Assembly (NCBI GenBank): GCA_000972765.1
Contig: CP011265.1
Coordinates: 1,116,001-1,180,000 of the forward strand
Direction: 5' to 3'
DNA: 64,000 nt
Origin: Verrucomicrobia bacterium IMCC26134
GTDB lineage: Bacteria > Verrucomicrobiota > Verrucomicrobiia > Opitutales > Opitutaceae
The position numbers were made by a program, and so were the translations under genes. Below the pieces are notes generated by a model. That model saw only the letters and a program-made list of their open reading frames with translations, was not told the origin of the DNA and made no database searches. This document shows, one piece after another, positions 44,642 to 52,566 of the stretch (positions are counted from its first letter, which is position 1; every line of letters begins with the position of its first letter).

Positions 44642-46056
44642 GGCTTCCGGTCGAGACCGATCCGCTCCTGCGCGAGGCACGGGACCTACGCTGGCAGTTG
44701 CCGCGTAATTTCAATGACCGTCTGACCGAGGCCATCTACGCCGAGTCCGCCCGTATCGCCGAGCGCACCGTGACGCGGCAGGGCACCTCGCGCCGGCTGG
44801 CTTTTCAGCGCCGCGTAGATCGTGTGCTCACCAATCCGTGGACAGGGTTTCCCGTGATGGGACTCCTTTTCGCCATCGTGCTCTGGCTCACCATCGCGGG
44901 CGCTAACGTGCCGAGTGCGATGATTGCCGATGTGTTGTTGGATAAAATTTATCCTGTCTTGCGCGCCGCCGCGCTAGGGACGCTGCCCGCCTGGCTGGCG
45001 GGTTTGCTGGTGGATGGTATGTATCTGGCCACGGCATGGGTCATCAGCGTGATGCTGCCGCCGATGATGATTTTTTTCCCCGCCTTCACCTTGCTGGAGG
45101 ATCTCGGTTACTTGCCACGCGTCGCCTTCAATCTCGACCGCTTATTTCAAAAGGTTGGCGCGCACGGCAAGCAGGCCTTGACCATGGCCATGGGCTACGG
45201 GTGCAACGCAGCGGGGGTGATCGCCGCCCGTGTCATCGACTCGCCACGCGAGCGACTCATTGCGATCGTGACGAATAACTTCGCCCTGTGCAACGGCCGC
45301 TGGCCGACGCAGATCCTCATCGCGACGATTTTTCTCGGTGCGATGGCCCCCGCCAGTCTCACCGGCGTGGTCGCGGCCGGCGCGGTGTTTGCGGTGGCCT
45401 TGCTGGGCTTCGGCTTGAGCCTGCTCTGCTCCTGGGTGCTGAGCCGCACGCTCCTTCGCGGCGAGGCTTCGACCTTCAGCCTCGAGTTGCCTCCTTACCG
45501 GCCGCCGAATGTGTTGCGCACGCTCTACACCTCGTTGATCGATCGCACCCTGTTCGTCCTGTGGCGTGCGGTGGTCTTCGCTCTGCCCGCCGGAGCGGTC
45601 ATCTGGCTGGTTTCCAATCTGCACGCAGGCGACCACACGTTGGCGTATTGGGCGGTGAGTGGTATGAATCCCTTCGCCGTTCTGATCGGCCTTAATGGCA
45701 TCATCCTCCTTGCCTACATCATCGCCATTCCGGCCAATGAGATCGTGGTGCCTTCCGTCCTCATGCTCACCGTGCTGCTCACCGGACAGGCGGGTGGCGA
45801 ACACGCGGCGGGAGTGATGTTCGAGACCGGCGATGAGGGCGTGCGGTCCTTGCTCACCGGAGCGGGTTGGACCGCCCTGACCGGAGTTTGCCTGATGATC
45901 TTCAGTCTTTGCCATAACCCCTGCAGCACTACGCTCTACACCATCTACAAGGAAACCCGCTCCTTCAAATGGACCGTCGTTTCCGCACTTATGCCGACCG
46001 TGATTGGCGTCGTGCTGTGCGCGCTGATTGCTTTGGTTTGGCGCACCTTGGCGTGA
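44638..46056 (+). CDS. FeoB C-terminal membrane channel protein (split FeoB)
   Basis: A 472-residue polytopic protein with two gate regions. The first reads MGYGCNAAGVIAARVID, then NNFALCNGRWPTQ. The second reads SLCHNPCSTTLYTIYKETRSF, matching the FeoB gate motif with its conserved cysteines and the KRE-type helix. In canonical FeoB the first gate continues FMSCGARLP; the NNFALCNGRW version keeps the Cys but changes the pocket. Together with the upstream G-protein it forms a complete FeoB-type Fe(II) transporter. Annotation pipelines often call such proteins nucleoside-recognition-domain (Gate) proteins. Metal specificity other than iron is possible. Confidence 0.83.
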   Translation: MRLPVETDPLLREARDLRWQLPRNFNDRLTEAIYAESARIAERTVTRQGTSRRLAFQRRVDRVLTNPWTGFPVMGLLFAIVLWLTIAGANVPSAMIADVLLDKIYPVLRAAALGTLPAWLAGLLVDGMYLATAWVISVMLPPMMIFFPAFTLLEDLGYLPRVAFNLDRLFQKVGAHGKQALTMAMGYGCNAAGVIAARVIDSPRERLIAIVTNNFALCNGRWPTQILIATIFLGAMAPASLTGVVAAGAVFAVALLGFGLSLLCSWVLSRTLLRGEASTFSLELPPYRPPNVLRTLYTSLIDRTLFVLWRAVVFALPAGAVIWLVSNLHAGDHTLAYWAVSGMNPFAVLIGLNGIILLAYIIAIPANEIVVPSVLMLTVLLTGQAGGEHAAGVMFETGDEGVRSLLTGAGWTALTGVCLMIFSLCHNPCSTTLYTIYKETRSFKWTVVSALMPTVIGVVLCALIALVWRTLA

Positions 46057-46166
46057 GCGCCGGTGGCTTCGTGTCGGGGCGATTTTTTTAACGCGGAACT
46101 CTCTTCACGGTTGCTCCGTCCACGGGGACGTATTCGATTCGAACTAAGTTAACCCACATACCTAAC

Positions 46167-47141
46167 ATGGCACGTATCTATAACGACATCACCGAAACGA
46201 TTGGTAACACGCCGCTCGTGCGTCTGAATCGCACCGCCGCCGCCCATGGCGCCCAAGCGACCATCCTTTTGAAGCTCGAATTCTTCAACCCGCTGTCATC
46301 GGTCAAGGATCGCATCGGCAACGCCATGATTGACGAGGCATTGAAGAGCGGTCGCATCAATCAGAGCACCATTCTCATCGAGCCCACCTCCGGCAACACC
46401 GGTATCGCGCTCGCTTTCGTTGCGGCGGCCAAGGGCCTGAAGCTCATCCTCACCATGCCCGAGACGATGTCCATCGAGCGCCGCAAGCTGCTCAAAATCC
46501 TCGGCGCAAAACTCGTCCTCACCGAGGGGCCGAAGGGCATGAAGGGCGCTATCGCCAAGGCCGAGGAACTCAACGCCAAGATCCCGAACAGCGTGGTTCT
46601 GCAACAGTTCGCCAATCCCGATAATCCCGCCGTGCATCGCATGACCACCGCCGAGGAAATCTGGCGCGATACCGATGGCGCGATCGACATTCTCGTCTCC
46701 GGTGTCGGCACCGGCGGCACCATCACCGGCGTAGGCGAGGTTTTGAAGGCCAAGAAGCCCGGAGTGAAGATCGTCGCAATCGAGCCCGCCGGTTCCCCGG
46801 TTCTCTCCGGCGGCGCCCCCGGTCCGCACAAGCTTCAAGGCATCGGCGCCGGCTTCGTGCCTGCCGTCCTTAACACCAAGGTGATCGACGAGATCATCCA
46901 GGTGAAGGAGACCGATTCCGGTCCCATCTCCAAGGAGGTCAGCACGACCGATGGCATTCCCCTCGGCATCTCCTCCGGTGCCGCCGTGTGGGCTGCCCTC
47001 GAGCTAGCCAAGCGCCCCGAGAACAAGGGCAAAACCATCGTCGTGATCATTCCCTCCTGCGCCGAGCGCTACCTGTCTTCGTGGCTCTTCGCCGACATCG
47101 ACGTCGAGAGCGACAATATCGAAGCGCTCTTCGCCAAGTAA
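46167..47141 (+). CDS. cysK: Cysteine synthase (O-acetylserine sulfhydrylase)
   Basis: A 324-residue PLP enzyme that makes cysteine from O-acetylserine and sulfide. [15 protein letters not shown] holds the PLP lysine. [12 protein letters not shown] is the substrate-binding loop, VGTGGTITG the phosphate-binding loop, and [12 protein letters not shown] follows with the conserved Ser. It is full length with no CBS domain. It has its own upstream gap (110 bp) after feoB and a terminator downstream, so it is probably a single-gene unit. Confidence 0.95.
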   Translation: MARIYNDITETIGNTPLVRLNRTAAAHGAQATILLKLEFFNPLSSVKDRIGNAMIDEALKSGRINQSTILIEPTSGNTGIALAFVAAAKGLKLILTMPETMSIERRKLLKILGAKLVLTEGPKGMKGAIAKAEELNAKIPNSVVLQQFANPDNPAVHRMTTAEEIWRDTDGAIDILVSGVGTGGTITGVGEVLKAKKPGVKIVAIEPAGSPVLSGGAPGPHKLQGIGAGFVPAVLNTKVIDEIIQVKETDSGPISKEVSTTDGIPLGISSGAAVWAALELAKRPENKGKTIVVIIPSCAERYLSSWLFADIDVESDNIEALFAK

Positions 47142-47171
47142 TTCGCACGCGCTGCTGATCGCTTGCGTTCC

Positions 47172-47204
47172 AGCCCGCCCGTCGCAAGACGGCCGGGCTT
47201 TTTC
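47172..47204 (+). terminator. Rho-independent terminator after cysK
   Basis: A 12-bp stem with one mismatch (AGCCCGCCCGTC at 47172-47183 with 47188-47199) around GCAA, followed by TTTTT. It lies 30 bp past the cysK stop and faces the convergent sugar dehydrogenase gene. Confidence 0.88.
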
Positions 47205-47244
47205 GTTTTAGATTCCGTAAACCGGACGTAGCGGCTGTCTGGGC

Positions 47245-48657
47245 TCAGTTCGCGGGGATAAGACGGACGATGCGGTCGGGGGCGTTCGTGATCAGGTAGA
47301 GATAGCCGTCCGGTCCGCAGCGGACGTCGCGGATACGGCCGATATCTTTCAGGATAATCTCCTGCTCGGCGACCTTGCCCTCGGCCATGCGAAGCCGCAC
47401 GACTTGTTGTCCGGCCAGTCCGCCGGCGAAGAAATCGTAACGCCACTTCGGAAACTTCGTGCCATCGTAGCAGGCGAGGCCGCAGGTCGCGATGGACGGC
47501 AGCCAGTAGGTCAACGGTTGCTCCATGCCCTCCTTGGCGGTGATCGCGCTGATGGCCGTCCCATTGTAATCCATGCCATAGGTTATCACTGGCCAGCCGT
47601 AATTGCGGCCCTTGAGGATGAGGTTAAACTCGTCGCCGCCGCGCGGGCCGTGCTCGGTCTCGTAAAGACTGTGGTCGCGCGGATCCATGGCTAGACCCTG
47701 CGGGTTCCGATGCCCGTAGCTCCAGATCCCTTTCTCCGCGTTGGGCGTTTCCACGAACGGGTTGTCGGCGGGGATGCGCCCATCTTCATGCAGACGGAAT
47801 ATTTTACCGTTCGGGCGCGTCACATCCTGCACTTCCATGCGACCGCCGCGCTCGCCGACGACGAAGTAGATGTAGCCCTGATCAAAAACGATGCGGGAGC
47901 CGAAGTGAACTCCGGCACTGGTGTAATACTTGGCGTCCGCCTTGTAGATCGTTTCCTGATCGGTCCACTGGTGGTCTTTGATGCGGCCGCGCACCAATGA
48001 GGTGAGTGCCCGGGCTTTATTGTCCTCGCCCTTCCATCCGTCGGAAAACGACAGGTAAACCCAGCCGTTCTTGGCGTAGTCAGGGTGGGGCGCTACCTCG
48101 AGCATTCCGCCCTGGCCTACGGTCTGGACTGCCGGGGTGCCGGCGAGAGGGACCGGATCGAGCGTGCCGTCGCGGGCTACGATGCGCACCGGACCAGCTT
48201 TTTCGGTGACGAGCATTTTGCCGTCGGGGAGAAACGCGAGCGACCAGGGGGCCTTCAGGCCTTCGGTGACGATTTCGATGCGGTAGGATTCATGGGTGGT
48301 GGCCGTGACCTTGCCGGGCTCCGGTTTGGGGGGCGGAGTGGCGCCGCGAGCTTTTTCGCGTTTTTCGTTTTCGCGGAGAAACACCACCATGGTGCGGATC
48401 TGATTGGCGGACAGCACGTTTTCCCAAGGCACCATGCCCAACTCGGGTTTACCTTTGGTGATGGTGCGGGCGATTTCCTCGTCACTGCCACCGTGCTTCC
48501 AAATCCCATCCACCAGGCTGCCGCCCTGGCCGCCCTCGAATTTAGCACCATGGCAGGCCGCGCAGTAGGTGGCGTAGATTTCCTCGATTTTGGTCTTGGG
48601 GGTGATTTGTGCCGAGGCGGTGATCGTGCCGAGCAGGGCGATTAACAGGATACGCAT
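47245..48657 (-). CDS. Cytochrome c / PQQ-type sugar dehydrogenase (sorbosone dehydrogenase-like) fusion
   Basis: A 470-residue exported protein with a signal peptide (ILLIALLGTITASAQ). A cytochrome c domain comes first (ATYCAACHGAKF, CxxCH near residues 33-37; distal Met near MVPW). A six-bladed propeller of the glucose/sorbosone dehydrogenase family follows (from ~120; GLKAPWSLAFLPDGKMLVTEK, YGHRNPQGLAMDP, TEHGPRGGDEFNLI). The known family oxidises aldose sugars with PQQ and passes electrons to a cytochrome, here covalently attached. Periplasmic location is inferred. An A7G9 homopolymer tract lies about 36 bp upstream of the start. Confidence 0.85.
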   Translation of the reverse strand: MRILLIALLGTITASAQITPKTKIEEIYATYCAACHGAKFEGGQGGSLVDGIWKHGGSDEEIARTITKGKPELGMVPWENVLSANQIRTMVVFLRENEKREKARGATPPPKPEPGKVTATTHESYRIEIVTEGLKAPWSLAFLPDGKMLVTEKAGPVRIVARDGTLDPVPLAGTPAVQTVGQGGMLEVAPHPDYAKNGWVYLSFSDGWKGEDNKARALTSLVRGRIKDHQWTDQETIYKADAKYYTSAGVHFGSRIVFDQGYIYFVVGERGGRMEVQDVTRPNGKIFRLHEDGRIPADNPFVETPNAEKGIWSYGHRNPQGLAMDPRDHSLYETEHGPRGGDEFNLILKGRNYGWPVITYGMDYNGTAISAITAKEGMEQPLTYWLPSIATCGLACYDGTKFPKWRYDFFAGGLAGQQVVRLRMAEGKVAEQEIILKDIGRIRDVRCGPDGYLYLITNAPDRIVRLIPAN

Positions 48658-48692
48658 GGTAGGGCGGGCTTTGGGTGAGTGTGAACGTAAAC

Positions 48693-48708
48693 AAAAAAAG
48701 GGGGGGGG
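48693..48708. repeat. A7G9 homopolymer tract upstream of the sugar dehydrogenase
   Basis: Seven A (48693-48699) directly followed by nine G (48700-48708), 36 bp upstream of the minus-strand start at 48657. It lies in the probable promoter/leader and could change spacing by slippage. Confidence 0.75.
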
Positions 48709-48844
48709 TAGGGCCGTGCATCATGGCATTTGAGCGTGATTCTGGCAAGTCATGCACAGGTCCTATATCAAAGTCTCCCGGGATAGCCGCCAGGAAGGCC
48801 GTAGAGTATGTCTGGCCCGTTGGCTTGACGGATTCTGATTATAT

Positions 48845-48919
48845 TGGTGCCCCCACGGAGAGTCGAACTCCGCTTTGGTGGATGAGAACCACCCGTCCTA
48901 ACCGATAGACGATGGGGGC
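48845..48919 (-). tRNA. tRNA-Glu, anticodon CTC
   Basis: A 75-nt gene with encoded CCA. The acceptor stem pairs GCCCCCA with TGGGGGC. The anticodon stem GGTGG/CCACC encloses TTCTCAT, giving anticodon CTC (reads GAG). The T arm CGGAG-TTCGACT-CTCCG is intact. It is a single gene with no neighbouring tRNA. A promoter with a good -35 box lies upstream. Confidence 0.93.
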
Positions 48920-48937
48920 AAACCCAACGGAGGTGCG

Positions 48938-48965
48938 AAGATTGCGCTCGGTTTGTTCGCGTCAA
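48938..48965 (-). promoter_or_regulatory. Probable sigma-70 promoter of tRNA-Glu
   Basis: On the minus strand TTGACG (48960-48965) and AATCTT (48938-48943) are separated by 16 bases, and transcription would begin about 10 bases before the tRNA. The -35 box is good and the -10 box is weak. Confidence 0.4.
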
Positions 48966-49015
48966 GCCTCGGTTTTTTAAAAACCGCCGGCCTGCCTGCC
49001 CCGAATGGCTCCGGT

Positions 49016-49441
49016 TTACTTCAGGAGGAAACGCACCGCCGCAAAGTAGCCTTCCAGTCCCAGGCCGCTGATCACGGCGGTGCAGACGGGGGCGGTGAGC
49101 GATTTATGCCGGAACTCCTCGCGCTTGTAGATGTTGGAGATGTGGACCTCGATGGCGGGAAGGGCCGCGCCAGCCAGGGCGTCACGCAGCGCGACGCTGG
49201 TATGGGTGAAGGCGCCGGGGTTGATGACGATGCCGTCGACCTTGGCGTCGGCCAAGGCTGCGATCTTGTCGATGAGCGCGCCCTCGTGGTTGCTTTGAAA
49301 GCAGTCCAGCCGCACGCCGGCACCGAACTCGGCGCCGAGCTGCGCCTCCAGATCGGAAAGGGTGGTGCTGCCGTAGAGGTGGGGCTCGCGTTTGCCGAGG
49401 CGGTCGAGGTTGGGGCCGTTGAGAATGGCGATGGTTTTCAT
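49016..49441 (-). CDS. aroQ: 3-dehydroquinate dehydratase, type II
   Basis: A 141-residue protein, typical length for the dodecameric type II enzyme of the shikimate pathway. The ATG at 49441 gives the family start [20 protein letters not shown]. The mobile active-site loop, with its Arg in the [11 protein letters not shown] segment and the expected Tyr, is present. [11 protein letters not shown] and [17 protein letters not shown] with the catalytic His follow, and [18 protein letters not shown] completes the site. It lies 32 bp after the Nif3 gene, probably co-transcribed with it. Confidence 0.95.
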   Translation of the reverse strand: MKTIAILNGPNLDRLGKREPHLYGSTTLSDLEAQLGAEFGAGVRLDCFQSNHEGALIDKIAALADAKVDGIVINPGAFTHTSVALRDALAGAALPAIEVHISNIYKREEFRHKSLTAPVCTAVISGLGLEGYFAAVRFLLK

Positions 49442-49473
49442 GCGGTTGGGCGGGTGGGGCGGCGGCGTTGGCT

Positions 49474-50232
49474 TCAGAGCGGATTGTCGGTGGTGATGAA
49501 GGTCCACGGCAACCCAAACTTGGCGGCTGCCTCGGCGGCCAGGGCGCGCACGCCGTGGACCTCGGTGGCGTAGTGGCCGCAACAATACAGGTTGAGCCCG
49601 TTTTCCTCGGCGAAGTTATACCACTCCTCGCGCAGTTCGCCGGTCACGAGGGTATCGGCCCCGGCGGCAAGCAGCTCGGGCACGGCGCTGTTGCCGCTGC
49701 CGCTGCAAAAGGCGATGGCGCGGGGCGCGGCGGAGCCGTGGCGCACCGGCACCACGCGGTCGTAGTGGCGCGAGAGGCGGGCCTCGAGTTCTTCGCGGGT
49801 GCCATCGTAGTCGGCGACCCAGCCGACCGGTTCGCCGCCTTCGCGGGGTTGCAGGAAGGTGCGCGACGGCACCAGGCCGAGCTGGCGGGCGAGCAGGGCG
49901 TTGTTGCCCAGCTCGGGATGGCCGTCGAGCGGAAGGTGGCAGCCGTAGACGGCGAGGTTGGAGCGCACGGCGGTGGCGAGGCGGGCGTAGGTCTGGCCGG
50001 TGAAGGGAGGCAGCGGCGCCCAAAACATGCCGTGATGCACGATGAGAAAATCCACGCCCTCGGCGGCGGCGCGTTCGAAGGGCACGCGACCTGAATCCAC
50101 GGCGGCACCGATCTTGGTGACGCGGCCGTCGTTGGCGAGTTGCAGGCCGTTGAGCGCTCCCGGATGGTCTTTCCAGGCGTTGCGGCGGCTGCGTTCGTCG
50201 CAATAGGTGACGATGTCGGCGAGGGTTGGCAT
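49474..50232 (-). CDS. Nif3/YbgI-like dinuclear metal-center protein
   Basis: A 252-residue protein of the Nif3 (DUF34/NIF3) family, hexameric toroids with two metal ions per subunit. Metal-binding features are [10 protein letters not shown] (the HH motif) and [14 protein letters not shown], with a C-terminal [11 protein letters not shown] motif supplying Glu/His. The YbgI homologue has been linked to GTP cyclohydrolase I-like activity, but the cellular role of the family is unsettled. It sits between the pectin locus and aroQ. Confidence 0.87.
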   Translation of the reverse strand: MPTLADIVTYCDERSRRNAWKDHPGALNGLQLANDGRVTKIGAAVDSGRVPFERAAAEGVDFLIVHHGMFWAPLPPFTGQTYARLATAVRSNLAVYGCHLPLDGHPELGNNALLARQLGLVPSRTFLQPREGGEPVGWVADYDGTREELEARLSRHYDRVVPVRHGSAAPRAIAFCSGSGNSAVPELLAAGADTLVTGELREEWYNFAEENGLNLYCCGHYATEVHGVRALAAEAAAKFGLPWTFITTDNPL

Positions 50233-50334
50233 GTTGCGCTCAGAGCCGCAGATTCTGCCGCCAGGTGCAAGCCGCGGGGTGAAATCCTGGCGCGGCAGCC
50301 AGGAGCCAAAGGGTTTCTGCGTTGGCGGGCCGGG

Positions 50335-51171
50335 TTACTTCGCGGCGAGGTAGGCGGCGAGGGGATCGTCGGGGAGCTGGCGAAGGCCGGAGAGAAGGGC
50401 GCGGGCGTTGAAGAGGGAGCCGGCGGGGGTGGTGTGGGTGCCCTTGTCGGCGAAGAAGGACTCGACCTCGGCTTGGGGGAGTTTGTCGTAGCCGCGGCCG
50501 ATGAGTTCGCTGAGGTCGATGTAGCTCGCGCCTTCCGCCTTGGCGCAGGTCTGGATGTTTTCGCGCCAGCCGGCCCAGTCGTGGATGAACCTGCCGGTGG
50601 CATCGAATTTCTTGTGCGGGATGGGGGAGCAGAGGATGACGTTGGCGCCCTTGGCGCGGGCGGTGCGGACGTAGGTTTTGAGATACCAGCCGAAGCTGTG
50701 GACGGTCTCGACCGTGCCGTCGGGCTTGGTGACGTCCTCGGTGTTGTCGCCGATGCCTTTGACGGAACCACGGAACTTGCTGGTGGCGTCGGTGCGGCCG
50801 ACATCGTTGTGACCGAACTGGATCACGACCCAGTCGCCGGGCTTGATCCCGTCGACGATTTTTTGCCAGCGGCCCTCAGTGTAGTAGGTGCGCGAGCTGC
50901 GGCCTCCGATGGCTCGGTTGACGACGTTGAGTTTTTTGGCGTCGAAGAACTGTCCGAGGTCCTGGGCCCAGCCGCGCATGGGGGCGTTGCTGTTCAGGGT
51001 GGAGTCTCCGGCGAGCCAGAGTGTCGGAAGGGTCCCGGCGGCGGGTTTCTCGGGGGGTATGCCAGAGTCGTTGACGACAGGGCGTTCGTCATCGGCGGGC
51101 GCGGCGCGGAGGGCGGGGCTGGTGAAGGCGAGCAGGCCGGTGCAGGCAACGAGAAGGCGAAGGAGGCGCAT
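50335..51171 (-). CDS. SGNH hydrolase, probable rhamnogalacturonan acetylesterase (paralogue 1)
   Basis: A 278-residue exported protein from the ATG at 51171 (signal peptide LLRLLVACTGLLAFTSPALRA). Catalytic blocks: LAGDSTLNS (nucleophile Ser), AIGGRSSRTY (the Gly block), FGHND (Asn), and DKGTHTTPAG with the Asp/His pair. This matches the rhamnogalacturonan acetylesterase branch (CE12 type), which removes acetyl groups from RG-I galacturonate residues. The PL22 lyase lies upstream. A paralogue is encoded about 4 kb upstream in the same locus. Confidence 0.82.
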   Translation of the reverse strand: MRLLRLLVACTGLLAFTSPALRAAPADDERPVVNDSGIPPEKPAAGTLPTLWLAGDSTLNSNAPMRGWAQDLGQFFDAKKLNVVNRAIGGRSSRTYYTEGRWQKIVDGIKPGDWVVIQFGHNDVGRTDATSKFRGSVKGIGDNTEDVTKPDGTVETVHSFGWYLKTYVRTARAKGANVILCSPIPHKKFDATGRFIHDWAGWRENIQTCAKAEGASYIDLSELIGRGYDKLPQAEVESFFADKGTHTTPAGSLFNARALLSGLRQLPDDPLAAYLAAK

Positions 51172-51229
51172 GGGGAAAGCAGAAGTTTTGAAATCGAACA
51201 GCGGAGACGCGGGGAGCGGCGACGGGGGG

Positions 51230-52561
51230 TTATTTGGCGGCGGGCGCGAGGTCGACGGCGTAGACATGGACTTCGCCGTGGAGGTTGCTGCGGAAGATGA
51301 GTTTTGTGCCGTCGGGGGTGAAGACGGCGTTGGGCTCGAGGCGGTAGTCGTGGGTCTTCATGTTGACCAGGCGTTCGGCGCGGAGGACGCCGGGGCGGAT
51401 GAGGCTGCCGGAATCCGGAGCGCTCAACTCGGCGACATCGGGGATGGGCGTGGGTAGGAAGAGGTAGAGCCATTTGCCGTCGGGGGCGTGGGCGACCATC
51501 TCGGCGTCGCCGCCGTCGCCGGAGAAGCGGGTGCCATCGGGTGATGAGTTGTAGTGGACGGACCAAGCGTTGCGGTCGAGTTGCAGGCGGCTGCGCGCAC
51601 CGGTGGCGAGCTCGTAGCCGGCGAGCCAGAAGCTCTCGCCGCGCGGGGTCTGCAAGTCATACCAGACGGTGCGGCCGTCGGGGGAGAAGAACTCATGGCC
51701 GGCGATCTCCATGTTCATGGTGCGGGTATGGACCTTGGTGAGTGAGGAGCCGTCGGTGCGCACGAGCCAGAGGCGATCCACCATGTGCCAGGGGCCCTCG
51801 TGGCAAAACATGAGCTGGCCGGGGTCCTTGGGCGAGAACTGGAGGTGGTTGAGCCAGTCGGTGGAGCTATGGACGGTGCGCAGCTCGCCGGTGGCGATGT
51901 CCAAGGTGAAAATCGACATGGGCAGGCGTGCGGCGAGGCGGCGGGCGAGGCGGCGCTCCTTTTGCTCGGCGAAAGTGAAGACGCGTCCGTCACTGGCGTG
52001 TTCGTTGCCAGCCTTCATCCATTCGCCCTGCGGGGTGTTTTTCGCGGAGGCGCCGGAGTTGGGCGGAAAAAGTTCGCCGGCTGGCGGCTCGGCCTCGGTG
52101 AGGGTGCCGCCGAGGAGGGTTTCGTCGGCATTGACGGTGGAGACGGTGGCGCGCGGAGGCAGGAGGGCGATGCGGTGTTCGGTGCGGGTATCAAGCGAGA
52201 GGGAGAAGACGGCGAGTTGCTCGCCCTCGGTCCGGGTGAAATAGACCGAACCGGTGCGGCGGCCGAGCTGGATGATATGGGTATCGGGGCCGACGAGAGG
52301 GGTGAGGGCGCGGGTGGTGAAGTCGAGCGTGGCGATGCCCTTCGGGCTGGTGACGACGACGGAGCGGCCGTCGGGGGTGAAGGACCACTGGTGGAAGTAG
52401 AGGCTGGAGGTGCCGGGCTCGTCGGAGAGGCGGACGACGCGGTGGCCGGTATCGGCGTCGATCCATTCACGCGGGACCTCGGCGTTAGCGGAGGCGGGCG
52501 CAGTCAGGGCAAGGACGAAGGGCAGGGCGAGGCGGAGGCAGGGCATGGGAATGAGGGGCAT
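51230..52561 (-). CDS. Oligogalacturonate lyase (PL22 family)
   Basis: A 443-residue seven-bladed propeller enzyme with an N-terminal signal-like segment (LALPFVLALTAPASANA). Family signatures: RLSDEPGTSSLYFHQWSFTPD with the N-terminal His, NHLQFSPKDPGQLMFCHEG, EIAGHEFFSPDGRTVWYD, and H/N residues near YNSSPDG. Known Ogl enzymes bind Mn2+ and cleave unsaturated oligogalacturonides by beta-elimination. Most are cytoplasmic, but here the signal-like N-terminus suggests export. It follows the 942-residue protein by 5 bp and lies upstream of SGNH paralogue 1. Confidence 0.85.
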   Translation of the reverse strand: MPLIPMPCLRLALPFVLALTAPASANAEVPREWIDADTGHRVVRLSDEPGTSSLYFHQWSFTPDGRSVVVTSPKGIATLDFTTRALTPLVGPDTHIIQLGRRTGSVYFTRTEGEQLAVFSLSLDTRTEHRIALLPPRATVSTVNADETLLGGTLTEAEPPAGELFPPNSGASAKNTPQGEWMKAGNEHASDGRVFTFAEQKERRLARRLAARLPMSIFTLDIATGELRTVHSSTDWLNHLQFSPKDPGQLMFCHEGPWHMVDRLWLVRTDGSSLTKVHTRTMNMEIAGHEFFSPDGRTVWYDLQTPRGESFWLAGYELATGARSRLQLDRNAWSVHYNSSPDGTRFSGDGGDAEMVAHAPDGKWLYLFLPTPIPDVAELSAPDSGSLIRPGVLRAERLVNMKTHDYRLEPNAVFTPDGTKLIFRSNLHGEVHVYAVDLAPAAK

Positions 52562-52566
52562 GGGGA

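Noticed and set aside
46080-46095. T-run after the FeoB channel gene as a terminator
   Set aside because: The preceding bases do not form a convincing stem, so I did not call a terminator.
49644-50804. Minus-strand 386-codon frame overlapping Nif3 and esterase genes
   Set aside because: Ser/Pro/Ala-rich out-of-frame translation crossing two real genes in the same strand.
50140-51300. Plus-strand 386-codon frame over the esterase and Nif3 genes
   Set aside because: Gly/Ala/Glu-rich shadow of high-GC genes that have full catalytic motifs on the other strand.
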